This document shows positions 52,935 to 61,973 of a stretch of 64,000 nt of DNA, one piece after another. Location of the stretch: NCBI RefSeq assembly GCF_003326675.1, contig NZ_JPWF01000004.1, forward strand, positions 186,001 to 250,000, written 5' to 3'. Source of the stretch: Thalassospira profundimaris. Lineage in GTDB: Bacteria; Pseudomonadota; Alphaproteobacteria; Rhodospirillales; Thalassospiraceae. A program made the position numbers and the translations under genes. The notes under the pieces were generated by a model. The model was not told the origin of the DNA, made no database searches, and saw nothing but the letters and a program-made list of their open reading frames with translations. Position 1 is the first letter of the stretch, and every line of letters begins with the position of its first letter.

Positions 52935-54918
52935 CGCTGCCCCCAATATAACAAAAGATCAACAGCTCGCGAACTCGATCCGGCAAAGCGTCAATGCTGA
53001 AAATTACGTTCAGACCACATTGCAAACCGATGAAAGGGTGATTGCCCGAGTAACGGATGGAATTTATAGACAACCAGGCTCTGCTTTGAGAGAGCTAATA
53101 TCAAATGCTTATGATGCCGATGCGACAGAAGTAATCATCGACACGGATGCACCGCGTTTTCAGAGAATCACGATTTCAGATGACGGTCACGGAATGTCGC
53201 CTGAAGCTTTGGCTCATCTGATACATCATATCGGGGGTAGCGCTAAGCGAAGTCAGATCGGCAAAGAGTTAGGTGTCACATCTAATAGTGACCCGTTGCG
53301 GAGCCCAAAAGGTAGACGGTTAATTGGAAAGATTGGCATAGGCTTATTCTCTGTATCTCAGCTGTCTCAGAGTTTCCAAATAATCACAAAAATAAAAGAC
53401 GATCCATTTAGAACAATTGCCACAGTAGTCTTAAAGCAATACTCCGATAGTGATACCAAGCCCAACGAAAATGGAGAGAATACATTTGAGTCCGGCAAGG
53501 TCACCATCTGGAGAGAGAGGGCAAATGATACAGCCACGCACGGAACATCAATCATCCTAACTAAGATCCGGAAACAAGCTATCGACACGTTGCGCAGCGC
53601 TGATATCTGGAATGCCGTAGATCAAGCTGAACAATCGGCAGACGAGGATAGCATTTCCGTCGATGCACCAAAATACCACATAGGACGCGTAAATTTTGGA
53701 CAGAATGAAAACGAATTAGTAGGAACGAGCGACCTTAGCGGCGAGAAGAAGTTCGATCACTTACCTTGGGATCAGTCCGACACCCCCACCGAAGCATTCA
53801 AGAAGCTTGTCGAAGCGGCTTGGGACGAGATAGGTGTAACAACACCAAATCCCAAACTAGATAGAATTTTCGATTACTACTTGAACATGGTCTGGCAGTT
53901 AAGTTTGGCCGTGCCTCTACCTTATGTTGATGGACATCTATTCAGCCTCACCAAGGAAGAGACGTCCGGAAAGTACTACAGCTTGTCAAATCAACCGAAA
54001 GGACACGCATCCGAGCTTAGCGAGGAATCTACCTCCCCGGCGACGCAACTCGGGCTTACAGCTCACAAAGAGAGTTATGGTCACTTCAATGTTAGAATCG
54101 ACGATCTTTCCCTTGCACGGCCCATCAAATACAGAGATTTGCCACAAACCCAAAACGCAATAACTCATCCCCTAATATTTATTGGCAAGTGCGACACTTA
54201 CGCCTCACCACACCCCGCTGAAATCACTGGTGGGCCTTTAGCGTTTGAAGCCTACCTATTTTGGACTCCTAAAATTGCACCGGTTGACCACCAAGGAGCA
54301 CTAATACGCATTCACGGCTCAAGTGGAACTTTGTTCGATTCAACATTCATGAAATACCAAGTTTCTGAACAAACTCGATTACGTCAAATCACTTGCGAGA
54401 TCTTTGTTCACGATGGGCTGGACGGCGCTCTCAACATCGACAGAGAGTCATTTAACAATGCGCATCCGCATTACGTATTCATTACAAAATGGCTTCACAG
54501 CGCAATACGCCAGCTGGCAACCGCGCAAAAGAAATATGCGGCAAAGTTACGAGAGACAAACAGATACTCCAACCGTGAAGAATCTATCACCCAGATTCAA
54601 CAGGTTGCTCAAAAAGCATGGCGACGCGAACATGATGACATGGTTTCCGCCCCCCCAACGGTAGCATTAACCGACGGTGACATTTTTGAAAGCAAAGTTA
54701 GAACAGATTCCTTTCGCTTTCCAAAGCAAGAAATCATTCAACCACGACCAAACAAACGAACCTTAAAAACTGCTCATCAAGAAAAAATTGAAGAAGAAAA
54801 AATAAAAGCGATAATTCAATTACTTGCATCTTACGGCTTGTTAGAGCAACTCCCAATTTCTAAGCAAAAAAGCCTTCTGCGAGAGATTCACGAGATCATG
54901 ATCGCCGCAGAAAGCTAA
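52918..54918 (+). CDS. GHKL (Hsp90/MutL/MORC-like) ATPase
   Basis: Protein of 666 residues. The N-terminal GHKL ATP site is complete: N box SALRELISNAYDADA (55-69), G1 box SDDGHGM (87-93), lid region ending in KGRRLIGKIGIGLFSVSQL (G2 box, 131-149). The rest, about 450 residues, is unrecognised apart from an apparent S5-like second domain and a charged helical tail. ATP-driven dimer clamping is expected. MORC/MutL-like ATPases beside DNA methyltransferases were described in restriction-modification-type loci, which this arrangement fits. A GGAG site precedes the ATG inside the methyltransferase gene. AT-rich composition points to transfer. Confidence 0.92.
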   Translation: MQNTHDAAPNITKDQQLANSIRQSVNAENYVQTTLQTDERVIARVTDGIYRQPGSALRELISNAYDADATEVIIDTDAPRFQRITISDDGHGMSPEALAHLIHHIGGSAKRSQIGKELGVTSNSDPLRSPKGRRLIGKIGIGLFSVSQLSQSFQIITKIKDDPFRTIATVVLKQYSDSDTKPNENGENTFESGKVTIWRERANDTATHGTSIILTKIRKQAIDTLRSADIWNAVDQAEQSADEDSISVDAPKYHIGRVNFGQNENELVGTSDLSGEKKFDHLPWDQSDTPTEAFKKLVEAAWDEIGVTTPNPKLDRIFDYYLNMVWQLSLAVPLPYVDGHLFSLTKEETSGKYYSLSNQPKGHASELSEESTSPATQLGLTAHKESYGHFNVRIDDLSLARPIKYRDLPQTQNAITHPLIFIGKCDTYASPHPAEITGGPLAFEAYLFWTPKIAPVDHQGALIRIHGSSGTLFDSTFMKYQVSEQTRLRQITCEIFVHDGLDGALNIDRESFNNAHPHYVFITKWLHSAIRQLATAQKKYAAKLRETNRYSNREESITQIQQVAQKAWRREHDDMVSAPPTVALTDGDIFESKVRTDSFRFPKQEIIQPRPNKRTLKTAHQEKIEEEKIKAIIQLLASYGLLEQLPISKQKSLLREIHEIMIAAES

Positions 54919-54937
54919 AAGAAGGGAACAATCGCGT

Positions 54938-56095
54938 ATGACAGATTTCCTCGATGAGATCGTTGGTGATAGTGAGTACAAGCACGATATTCCCTTGAAA
55001 AAGGAATTCCAAGCTTGGCATCGTCCCAGAAAACAGTTTGTTCGAAAAAATCAGTGGGCTTCTGAGATTAAGAAGCTAATTGAAGACAACCCTAATATTA
55101 ACCAGCCGATAAATTATATTGGTCTACCGGGAAAAGAATTAATAGATATTAGATATTTCTCCGAGGAAATACTGTCAAAAAATAATATTAAATTGCGTTT
55201 TTTGGGGTTCAACAAAGAAGCACAAGTAGATGGCCCAGAGAGAATTGAACTCAATACCTCTTTACATGAAGTAAAATCAAACCAGTTTATTGATGACAGC
55301 TCTAATGTTAGCTGGGATGACTTTAATAGTCTCTCAAGCACTAGCTCCATTGCCTATCAGGAAGCACGGAAAAAAGGGCCATTTACAATTGTAAATCTCG
55401 ATCTCTGCGATGGTGTTGGAAAGAACAGACCGAATCAAGGCGGCAATAATTACTACAACGCCATATACAACCTACTAGGAATCCAAAGCAAATCCCTATC
55501 ACCTTGGTTACTATTTTTGACAACAAGAACCGATAGAGACAATATCCATCAAGAAGTTATTGAAACACTGACAGATCAATATCTGTCGACCCTAAACGAA
55601 TGCGAGGAATTCAAATCATCATCTCAAATTAATTTTATGATCTCTTGCAAAGATGAACTTGATAATGCCGTCGCTGATCCGAGCGGGTTGTTTAACATTT
55701 TTACTACAAGTTTGTGTAATTGGTTTTTCTCCAATCTAAAGGAACACAGACCACCAACGAATGTTAAGCTAGAAAGCATATTCAGCTACAACGTTTCGAA
55801 TAAAAACGAAGAAGATGACATTATTTCAATATGCATAAAGTGCAAACCTACATTCGATATAGGAAGTGACCCTTATCTGCTTGCAAAGGGCAAAGATGAT
55901 ATAGCAGAGCAATCAAAGTGCTCGCTAGCGACGAAAACTATCAGTCGCATCAAAAGCAGAAAAAATATAGACAAAGTACTATCTGAGGCGCCGCATATCT
56001 ACGATGCCATGGTTGATGAATCTGCCAAGCTACTCTCACTGGCAAGATTTGATGAAACACTCTATCGCAAATGGGTCAAGGACTACAAATCCTGA
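54938..56095 (+). CDS. Third protein of the defence-like operon, unknown family
   Basis: Protein of 385 residues, no signal peptide or TM. The N-terminus has a basic/aromatic stretch FQAWHRPRKQFVRKNQWASE (24-43). Then INYIGLPGKELIDIRYF (58-74), LRFLGFNKEAQ (86-96), TIVNLDLCDGVG (150-161) and SPWLLFLTTRTDR (188-200) are spaced like strands of a Rossmann/methyltransferase-type fold, but a clear SAM loop is lacking. I see no PD-(D/E)xK, HNH or GIY-YIG nuclease motif. It starts 19 bp after the ATPase gene with AAGGGA. It may be the effector or a specificity subunit of the system; this is unproven. Confidence 0.88.
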   Translation: MTDFLDEIVGDSEYKHDIPLKKEFQAWHRPRKQFVRKNQWASEIKKLIEDNPNINQPINYIGLPGKELIDIRYFSEEILSKNNIKLRFLGFNKEAQVDGPERIELNTSLHEVKSNQFIDDSSNVSWDDFNSLSSTSSIAYQEARKKGPFTIVNLDLCDGVGKNRPNQGGNNYYNAIYNLLGIQSKSLSPWLLFLTTRTDRDNIHQEVIETLTDQYLSTLNECEEFKSSSQINFMISCKDELDNAVADPSGLFNIFTTSLCNWFFSNLKEHRPPTNVKLESIFSYNVSNKNEEDDIISICIKCKPTFDIGSDPYLLAKGKDDIAEQSKCSLATKTISRIKSRKNIDKVLSEAPHIYDAMVDESAKLLSLARFDETLYRKWVKDYKS

Positions 56096-56304
56096 GGCAC
56101 AACTTAAATACACACACAAATAAAAAATCAGAAATTGACAATGCAACATCCGATATCAACTAAGAAAAATTTTATTTAGTTCAAAGACCAAAAAGAACAG
56201 AAAGTTTAAGAAATTTCTTACCCGAATAAATAATTATCACACTGGTGATTTGCACTTGATTAATAAATATTTATTATTAATTTTTTTGATTACAGATCTA
56301 CACT
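56096..56304. other. AT-rich right edge of the island with a 16-bp palindrome
   Basis: A very AT-rich gap between the last island gene and the convergent membrane-protein gene. TAATAAATATTTATTA (56261-56276) is a perfect palindrome followed by a T-run (56281-56287), which may act as a weak terminator. Composition returns to normal at about 56,300. No repeat of the left edge (about 51,610) was recognised by eye. Confidence 0.5.
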
Positions 56305-57738
56305 CTACTTCGGCTCACGATCACCCGTAACCCGAAACAATTTCTGCCCCGCGAACTGGATCCGCGCGAAAGCGTCTTCCGCCATAAAGCCCGAAACAAA
56401 GGCCATAAAGGTCAGAAGATAGGGGCTGATGTCGACCTGTCCGGTGCCATCGGGTCCGCCTTGGGTGAGCATCAACATCCCGGCCTCGGTAAACAGGAAA
56501 ATCGCGATTGCGGCGGCAATTCCTTCTCCGGTCAGGACCAGCAAGCGGGCGACCGACGCCCATCCATCTGCATCCGCACCGGGACTGAGACCGGGTTCGA
56601 GGCCGGGATATACATCCGCAGCCGCGTTCGCATTGGTATTTGTGCCCTCGTCCATCGCATCTGCTTCGACTGCCTCACCAGCCGCCGGGGCCACTCCATC
56701 GCCCTCAAACATCTTGGTCCGTCTGGTAAAATTATCGCGGGTAAAGGCCACCACCGCGCCAAGTCCGCCTGCGGCGACCGTGACAAGAAGCGTCAGCATG
56801 ATGGTTGGTAACTGAATAAGGTAAAAAAGCGCGCTGCCCACCGGATGGGCAAACAGCGCGACAAGGGCGCGATATTCGGCCCCGCCTTCGCGTTCGAGCA
56901 ATTCAATCTCGCCCGATGTTTCGGCAATATCGGCATTAAGCTTGGCGCGCAGCCGGTCTTCATGGGCACGGCCCGCACGGATATTGGTCCATTCGATCTG
57001 TGCGCGTACACTTTTTGCATCAAATGCCTTGGCAACAGCGCGAATGCGTTCGACCTCGGCTTCTATCCGTTCCTGAAATGCCGGATCAACATCCGGGGCA
57101 AACCGCATCTGTTCGATCACCCGGCGAAGCTCCACCATGATGTGGATGCCCGCCGCCCGGCGTTCGGCATCGTCATCCTCTTCGCCAAACGGCACATCAA
57201 GCAGGCCAAGCGGAATGTCATCCTGCCAAACCGCATTCCCGTCCCCAGCCGCAAGGCTACCGACCTCAAGCCCGGAAACTTCAAGATCGGTGACAAGTGC
57301 AAAGGCCCGGTTCACGCCATCATTCAAATCCGCGACAAAGCCCGGATCAAACGCCGCCCGATTGCCCGCCACCGTCTCGCGCAGTTCGGCATATTTGTCA
57401 TAGGCCGCCCACCATCCGGCAATGGCATCCTTGCGCAAGCCAAGCCCGACTTGCGCATTCCCGACCGAGGCGGTTTCAAGCCCGCGAAGATCGCGCCGCA
57501 ACCGTTGCAAATCCTGTCGCAAACCCGCTTCCAGATAACTTTGCAGAACAATTCGTTCAAGCTTGCCCGGTGTTGATGCGCCAAGTTCCCGCCCAAGAAA
57601 ATCCCGCTGGATATCGGCGGTAAAACCAGCAAACAGGGTGAAGACAAACACCCCATACAAGACACAGGTCGATACGATCAAAATGACCGATCCGGCAATT
57701 TTCCGTAACGTAATGCGCTGATCAACTGGCGTCGCCAT
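56305..57738 (-). CDS. Membrane protein with long periplasmic or coiled region
   Basis: Protein of 477 residues starting at an ATG at 57738; the frame is open for another 200 codons upstream without support. One TM segment lies near 15-37, then about 230 mostly helical residues with a coiled coil, then three TM segments near 300-330, 400-420 and 440-460, separated by an acidic linker rich in Asn/Ala/Asp (about 345-380). No family recognised. It lies beside the island but has normal composition, so it is probably native chromosome. Confidence 0.75.
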   Translation of the reverse strand: MATPVDQRITLRKIAGSVILIVSTCVLYGVFVFTLFAGFTADIQRDFLGRELGASTPGKLERIVLQSYLEAGLRQDLQRLRRDLRGLETASVGNAQVGLGLRKDAIAGWWAAYDKYAELRETVAGNRAAFDPGFVADLNDGVNRAFALVTDLEVSGLEVGSLAAGDGNAVWQDDIPLGLLDVPFGEEDDDAERRAAGIHIMVELRRVIEQMRFAPDVDPAFQERIEAEVERIRAVAKAFDAKSVRAQIEWTNIRAGRAHEDRLRAKLNADIAETSGEIELLEREGGAEYRALVALFAHPVGSALFYLIQLPTIMLTLLVTVAAGGLGAVVAFTRDNFTRRTKMFEGDGVAPAAGEAVEADAMDEGTNTNANAAADVYPGLEPGLSPGADADGWASVARLLVLTGEGIAAAIAIFLFTEAGMLMLTQGGPDGTGQVDISPYLLTFMAFVSGFMAEDAFARIQFAGQKLFRVTGDREPK

Positions 57739-57882
57739 GCCCCGAATTCTCCATCGACATATGTCATCGACGAACAACTTCAAACCGTGTGAGGGCAAGA
57801 ATGTCTCAACTCTGCCTTTGTTCAGGGGATGTTTTCTCTTATTCTCTGCAACCGTAAAACAAAGAAACGGGGCGTCACGACC

Positions 57883-58767
57883 ATGCAAAGCCAAACCACC
57901 TGGCATCACCTTTCCTCGGACTGGATCAATTGGGCGGATCGGCTTGCCCCGGCGGCCGAGAAGATCAATCGCCATTTGATCGAGGCGGCTGATCTTGACG
58001 GTCTGGCGCGGTTGCGGGGTGGCGCGCCGCTTGATGTGCTTGATCTGGCATCCGGTGTTGGCGAACCTGCCTTTTCCTTTGCCCGTGTACTTGGCGGCAA
58101 TGCCGCGACCGCAGATGATGTTAGCGCGAACACACCCGGTCTTTCCGGCCATGTGACGGCATCCGATATCGTTCCGGAAATGTGTGATGGTCTGGCCGCC
58201 CGTGCGGCGGATGAGGGCATTGGCAATATTTCCGTGATCCCGGCCGATATGGAAAAGCTTCCGTTTTCCGATCAAAGTTTTGATGTGGTGTCGTGCCGGT
58301 TTGGCGTGATGTTTTGCAATGATCCCGACCGGGCACTGGGGGAAAGCCACCGGGTTTTGCGGCCCGGCGGACGGGCGGTTTATATGGTCTGGGCACCGAT
58401 GGTCGATAACCCGTTATTTGCCGCAATGGATGCGGTTCTGGGCAATATTCTGGGCATCGGATTTGATAAGGCGGGAATTAATCCCTTTGCCTTTGGTCAT
58501 CCCGATCAATCGATGATGCGGCTTGAGGCGGCGGGCTTTACCGGCATTACCGCGACAAGCCACAGCCCGGCCGGACGCATCCCGGAAAAGGTTCCGTTCT
58601 GGAAGCCGCAAATGGATATGCTGTTTGGCAATGTGTTGCGCCGTGCATCGGATATGGATCGCGGTGCGATTGATGCGGCGATGTTTGAAACACTTTCGCC
58701 CTATATCGAAGACGGGCATTTTCAGGTTCCGATTTGTTTTCATGTGCTTAGTGGCAAGCGGGCCTGA
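57883..58767 (+). CDS. Class I SAM-dependent methyltransferase
   Basis: Soluble enzyme of 294 residues with Methyltransf_11/25 pattern: VLDLASGVGEPAFSFARVLG (motif I, 48-67 approx.), VTASDIVPEMCDGLAARA, VIPADMEKLPFSDQSFDVV and CRFGVMFCNDPDRALGESHR, RVLRPGGRAVYMVWAP. It resembles ubiquinone/menaquinone-biosynthesis-type small-molecule methyltransferases, but the substrate is unknown. The ATG at 57883 is preferred; the frame is open 18 codons upstream. Confidence 0.88.
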   Translation: MQSQTTWHHLSSDWINWADRLAPAAEKINRHLIEAADLDGLARLRGGAPLDVLDLASGVGEPAFSFARVLGGNAATADDVSANTPGLSGHVTASDIVPEMCDGLAARAADEGIGNISVIPADMEKLPFSDQSFDVVSCRFGVMFCNDPDRALGESHRVLRPGGRAVYMVWAPMVDNPLFAAMDAVLGNILGIGFDKAGINPFAFGHPDQSMMRLEAAGFTGITATSHSPAGRIPEKVPFWKPQMDMLFGNVLRRASDMDRGAIDAAMFETLSPYIEDGHFQVPICFHVLSGKRA

Positions 58768-58821
58768 CCACCCCGGCCACCCCGCCATAAATTAACGCAA
58801 AAATCGCAGCATTCCTGCGTT

Positions 58822-59089
58822 TAGAGTAATTTCCGTTTAGATTGAACCGTTTTGCCGGAGTCATTCTTCTGTCCAGCAAGGAAAGGATCGCCGAGCGTAG
58901 CGGTCCTACGGTCAAGATCCTTGACGCTGCGGGGCAGAAGAATGTCCCGGCCCGCAGGGTTCGGTTTGGCGATGTTTTGCGGCGTTACATCGCTTGAACG
59001 ATGCCCCGCATCGTCCTTGCGCGCTGTGCCTTGCCAAACAATTCGCCAAACACGAACAAAACGATGCAACCTAAACGGAAACTACTCTA
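58822..59089. mobile_element. MITE-like element with TA flanks and 32-bp inverted ends
   Basis: The ends at 58823-58854 and 59057-59088 are inverted repeats matching at 28 of 32 positions. Setting aside TA at each side (58822-58823 and 59088-59089), the element proper is 58824-59087, 264 bp. TA duplication fits Tc1/mariner or IS630-type transposition. Inside, further inverted matches occur (ATTCTTCTG at about 58,863-58,871 with CAGAAGAAT near 58,935; GTTCGGTTTGGCGAT with TTCGCCAAACACGAAC), so the RNA or single strand would fold strongly. No ORF is encoded. It lies between a methyltransferase gene and queC. Confidence 0.75.
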
Positions 59090-59213
59090 CCGCATGGTTG
59101 CATGCAGCGATTTATGCTTGCCTTTTGGGGCACGGCGTGGCAAATGCCCGCCCTGAAGCGATGATCGCTTCCCTGTCGTAGCACCAGGTTAAAAACACGA
59201 AAGACATATGATT

Positions 59214-59978
59214 ATGAAGACGATTGTCGTCTGCTCTGGCGGATTGGATTCCGTCACGCTGGCCTATAAGGTCGCGGCCGAGCATAAATTGCACTCCCTG
59301 ATTTCGTTCGATTATGGCCAGCGCCATAAAAAGGAACTCGATTTCGCCGCGCGCACTGCACGCGATCTTGGCGTAAAGCATCACATTGTCGATCTGACCC
59401 CGGTTGGCGCGCTTTTGACCGGATCGTCATTGACCAGTGATGATATCGATGTGCCCGATGGCCATTACGCCGAAGAAACCATGCGCGTGACCGTCGTTCC
59501 CAACCGCAATGCCATCATGCTTGCCGTGGCCTTTGGCGCGGCCGCCAGTGCCGGTGCCGATGCGGTTGCCGCTGCGGTTCATGGCGGGGATCATTTCATC
59601 TATCCCGATTGCCGTCCCGATTTCATCAAATCGTTCCAGGCGATGCAGGACCACGCCCTTGAAGGTGTCAAGGACGTCAAACTTTATACCCCGTTTGTCA
59701 ATGTATCGAAGGCCGATATCGCGCTTGAGGCCGGTCGCCTTGGCGTTCCGGTTGATCTGACATGGTCGTGTTACAAGGGCGGGGAAACCCATTGCGGACG
59801 GTGCGGCACCTGTGTCGAACGGCGCGAGGCGCTTGAACTCGCACGGGTCAAGGACCCGACCGTTTATGTCGATCGCGATTACTGGAAACAGGCCCGTGCC
59901 GAACATCGTGCGCGTCAGCTTGCCGCACATGTGCCCGCATCTGCATCTGCATCTGCGCCCGGTAACGCCGCCGAATAA
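59214..59978 (+). CDS. queC: 7-cyano-7-deazaguanine synthase QueC
   Basis: ATP-dependent enzyme of 254 residues that turns 7-carboxy-7-deazaguanine plus ammonia into preQ0 for queuosine. P-loop SGGLDS at 8-13, VPNRNAIML, and the zinc site CYKGGETHCGRCGTCVER near the C-terminus. The tail has an ASASASAP stretch from a CATCTG repeat, a local oddity. ATG 59208 is an alternative start. It leads the queCDE operon, downstream of the MITE-like element. Confidence 0.95.
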   Translation: MKTIVVCSGGLDSVTLAYKVAAEHKLHSLISFDYGQRHKKELDFAARTARDLGVKHHIVDLTPVGALLTGSSLTSDDIDVPDGHYAEETMRVTVVPNRNAIMLAVAFGAAASAGADAVAAAVHGGDHFIYPDCRPDFIKSFQAMQDHALEGVKDVKLYTPFVNVSKADIALEAGRLGVPVDLTWSCYKGGETHCGRCGTCVERREALELARVKDPTVYVDRDYWKQARAEHRARQLAAHVPASASASAPGNAAE

Positions 59979-60051
59979 TTCCCGAAATACCGTGATTTGA
60001 CCGGGCTTGCGCCGATGGACTCCATCCGGCTTGCACCCGGCCTGTCGCGCC

Positions 60052-60423
60052 ATGAAAGACAGATTGATGTTCACCATCACCAAACAATTCGCCTTTTCCG
60101 CAAGTCACCAACTGGCAGGACTGGATGCCGATCACCCCTGTTCGCGCCTGCATGGGCACAACTATATCGTCGAGGTCGAACTGAAAGGTGCGACCCTTGA
60201 TGCCCGTGGTTTTGTGCGCGATTACCGCGAACTTGGCCCGCTTAAGCGCCTGATTGATGATGAATTTGATCATCGTCATCTGAACGAAGTTCTGGCCCAT
60301 GATCACCCGACGGCGGAAAATCTTGCCCTGTATTTTTATGAATGGGCGCATGATCGCTGGCCCGAAGTCACCGCAGTACGCGTTTCCGAAACGCCGAAAA
60401 CCTGGGCGGAATATCGTCCATGA
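60052..60423 (+). CDS. queD: 6-carboxy-5,6,7,8-tetrahydropterin synthase QueD
   Basis: Enzyme of 123 residues that converts 7,8-dihydroneopterin triphosphate to 6-carboxytetrahydropterin. Zinc ligands are His19 in FSASHQL, His34 and His36 in LHGHNY; the catalytic Cys is Cys30 in DHPCSRLHG; DDEFDHRHLN follows. Alternatively it starts at 60067. Its stop overlaps the queE start in an ATGA. Confidence 0.94.
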   Translation: MKDRLMFTITKQFAFSASHQLAGLDADHPCSRLHGHNYIVEVELKGATLDARGFVRDYRELGPLKRLIDDEFDHRHLNEVLAHDHPTAENLALYFYEWAHDRWPEVTAVRVSETPKTWAEYRP

Positions 60424-61202
60424 CGGTTATTGATCCGCAAATCGCGGAAATGTCGGAACATCGCGGCAAAATCCGTATTTCCGAGATTTTCGGCCCGACC
60501 GTACAGGGTGAAGGCGCATTGATTGGTGTGCCGACCGTGTTTGTGCGCACGGGCGGCTGTGATTTTCGCTGTTCCTGGTGTGATACGCTTTATGCGGTTG
60601 ATCCGGCCTTTCGCGCCGACTGGAAACCGATGACTGCGACCGAGGTTCTGGACGCGGTCAAAAAGCTTTCGGGCGGCAAACCGATCCTGATCACCCTTTC
60701 GGGTGGCAATCCGGCGATCCAGCCACTCGGCACCCTGATTGCCATGGGCAAGGCCGAAGGTTTCAGTTTTGCGATTGAAACCCAGGGCAGCATCGCCAAG
60801 GACTGGTTTGCAGATCTGAATTACCTGACAATCAGCCCCAAGCCGCCAAGCTCCTCGACCAGTTTTGATCCCGATGCCCTGCGTGCCTGCATTGATGCGG
60901 CACAGGCAAACGGGATGCTGGATGGTCCGGCCATCACCCTTAAATTCCCGGTCCGCGACGAGGCCGATTTGATGTTTGCCGATTATGTGAGGAATATTCA
61001 CATTGGCATTCCGGTCTGTTTGCAGCCGGTCAACACCACCCCGGCCGAACCCCATCCCGATGGTGTAAACGGTGTTGATATCGAAGGCCTGACAGAACGC
61101 TATCGCTGGCTGGTCGATGAAGTTGCCAGACGCCAATGGTTTGATGTCCGCGTTCTGCCGCAATGGCATGTGCATGTCTGGGGCAATCTGCGCGGGGTGT
61201 GA
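60420..61202 (+). CDS. queE: 7-carboxy-7-deazaguanine synthase QueE
   Basis: Radical SAM enzyme of 260 residues that contracts 6-carboxytetrahydropterin to 7-carboxy-7-deazaguanine. The cluster CX3CX2C is at Cys47, Cys51 and Cys54, following GPTVQGEGALIGVPTVF; ITLSGGNPAIQPLG and PVCLQPVNTTPAE follow. Length is typical of the long Gram-negative form. Third gene of the operon; queF is not seen in this window. Confidence 0.95.
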   Translation: MTVIDPQIAEMSEHRGKIRISEIFGPTVQGEGALIGVPTVFVRTGGCDFRCSWCDTLYAVDPAFRADWKPMTATEVLDAVKKLSGGKPILITLSGGNPAIQPLGTLIAMGKAEGFSFAIETQGSIAKDWFADLNYLTISPKPPSSSTSFDPDALRACIDAAQANGMLDGPAITLKFPVRDEADLMFADYVRNIHIGIPVCLQPVNTTPAEPHPDGVNGVDIEGLTERYRWLVDEVARRQWFDVRVLPQWHVHVWGNLRGV

Positions 61203-61560
61203 TGCCCCGCAAGCCCTGCAAGACGCGGACTGTACCGGGTGGCTGTATCAGGCCGCATCGGACGGCCCAGCACTGCCCGGCACTGGCCCGGCCCATCGCC
61301 AATCCGGCACGATTTGCGTTTTGGCAGGTTGCACACCATATATAATATGCAAGCCGGTCGCGCATGTGATGATCAAACCGGCTTGATGGTGCTTCATCGA
61401 AATGTCTGACGGGTCATATGCAAACCCGCGAACATAAGCGCCCTGTGTAACTGCCGGAAGGTCTGGTCAAATGGCCGGACAGATCACCCGACGGGTGCGA
61501 TATCACAATAAAAAACAGATCAGCCCGCCCTTGGTCATCTTCCGGATGTTCGAAGGAGCC
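61203..61560. other. Intergenic region after queE
   Basis: AAGCCGGT (61351-61358) pairs with ACCGGCTT (61377-61384) to give an 8-bp stem with an 18-base loop and no T-run, perhaps a weak terminator of the que operon. A TATAAT at 61341-61346 is present without a well-spaced -35. Nothing else is recognised. Confidence 0.4.
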
Positions 61561-61896
61561 ATGATCATGAGCATTACCCGCACAACCCACCGCACGGTGA
61601 CGTTCTTTCATCCGTTCCATCTGTCGGGTTATGACGGATTGTTTTCGGCGGGTGAATACGAGGTCGATACACTCGAAAAGCTAGATAGCAGTGCCGCCAC
61701 GCGAAGTTACATCAAGCTTGAATCCGAACTTCATCTTTGGGCCGATGATGATCGGGCAAGATGGGGTGACAGCATCAAGATAATCCCGCGCGATCTTGAA
61801 GCCGCCCTTGCCCTTGATTCCGATCCGCTGCGCGAAGATGAACGTAACCAGATGATCAAATCCTTTGGCGGGATGCCTGAAAACAACGCCGCCTGA
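61561..61896 (+). CDS. Small hypothetical protein
   Basis: Protein of 111 residues, no TM or signal peptide. It begins TVTFFHPFHLSGYDGLFSAGEYEVDT and contains a charged, compact middle (LHLWADDDRARWGDS). No family recognised. A good AAGGAG site precedes the ATG at 61561; an ATG two codons later is possible. The frame is open upstream to 61471 but that start is not supported. Confidence 0.65.
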   Translation: MIMSITRTTHRTVTFFHPFHLSGYDGLFSAGEYEVDTLEKLDSSAATRSYIKLESELHLWADDDRARWGDSIKIIPRDLEAALALDSDPLREDERNQMIKSFGGMPENNAA

Positions 61897-61973
61897 TGAC
61901 CTGATCCGCCCGAGCGCCCAAGTGCCAGACTGCCCGCGTCCCTGCGCATCTTCCCAATCATCCTGCACCCTGA

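Noticed and set aside
59090..59213. preQ1 riboswitch upstream of queC
   Set aside because: I looked for the short preQ1 aptamer pattern and did not see it; the gap is partly MITE-edge sequence.
59938..59956. CATCTG tandem repeat at the end of queC
   Set aside because: Three units only, coding an ASASAS tail; no sign of a regulatory repeat.
61321..61350. Possible promoter TTGGCA / TATAAT before the small hypothetical gene
   Set aside because: The spacing is only 14 bp, and it lies 200 bp from the start of the next gene.
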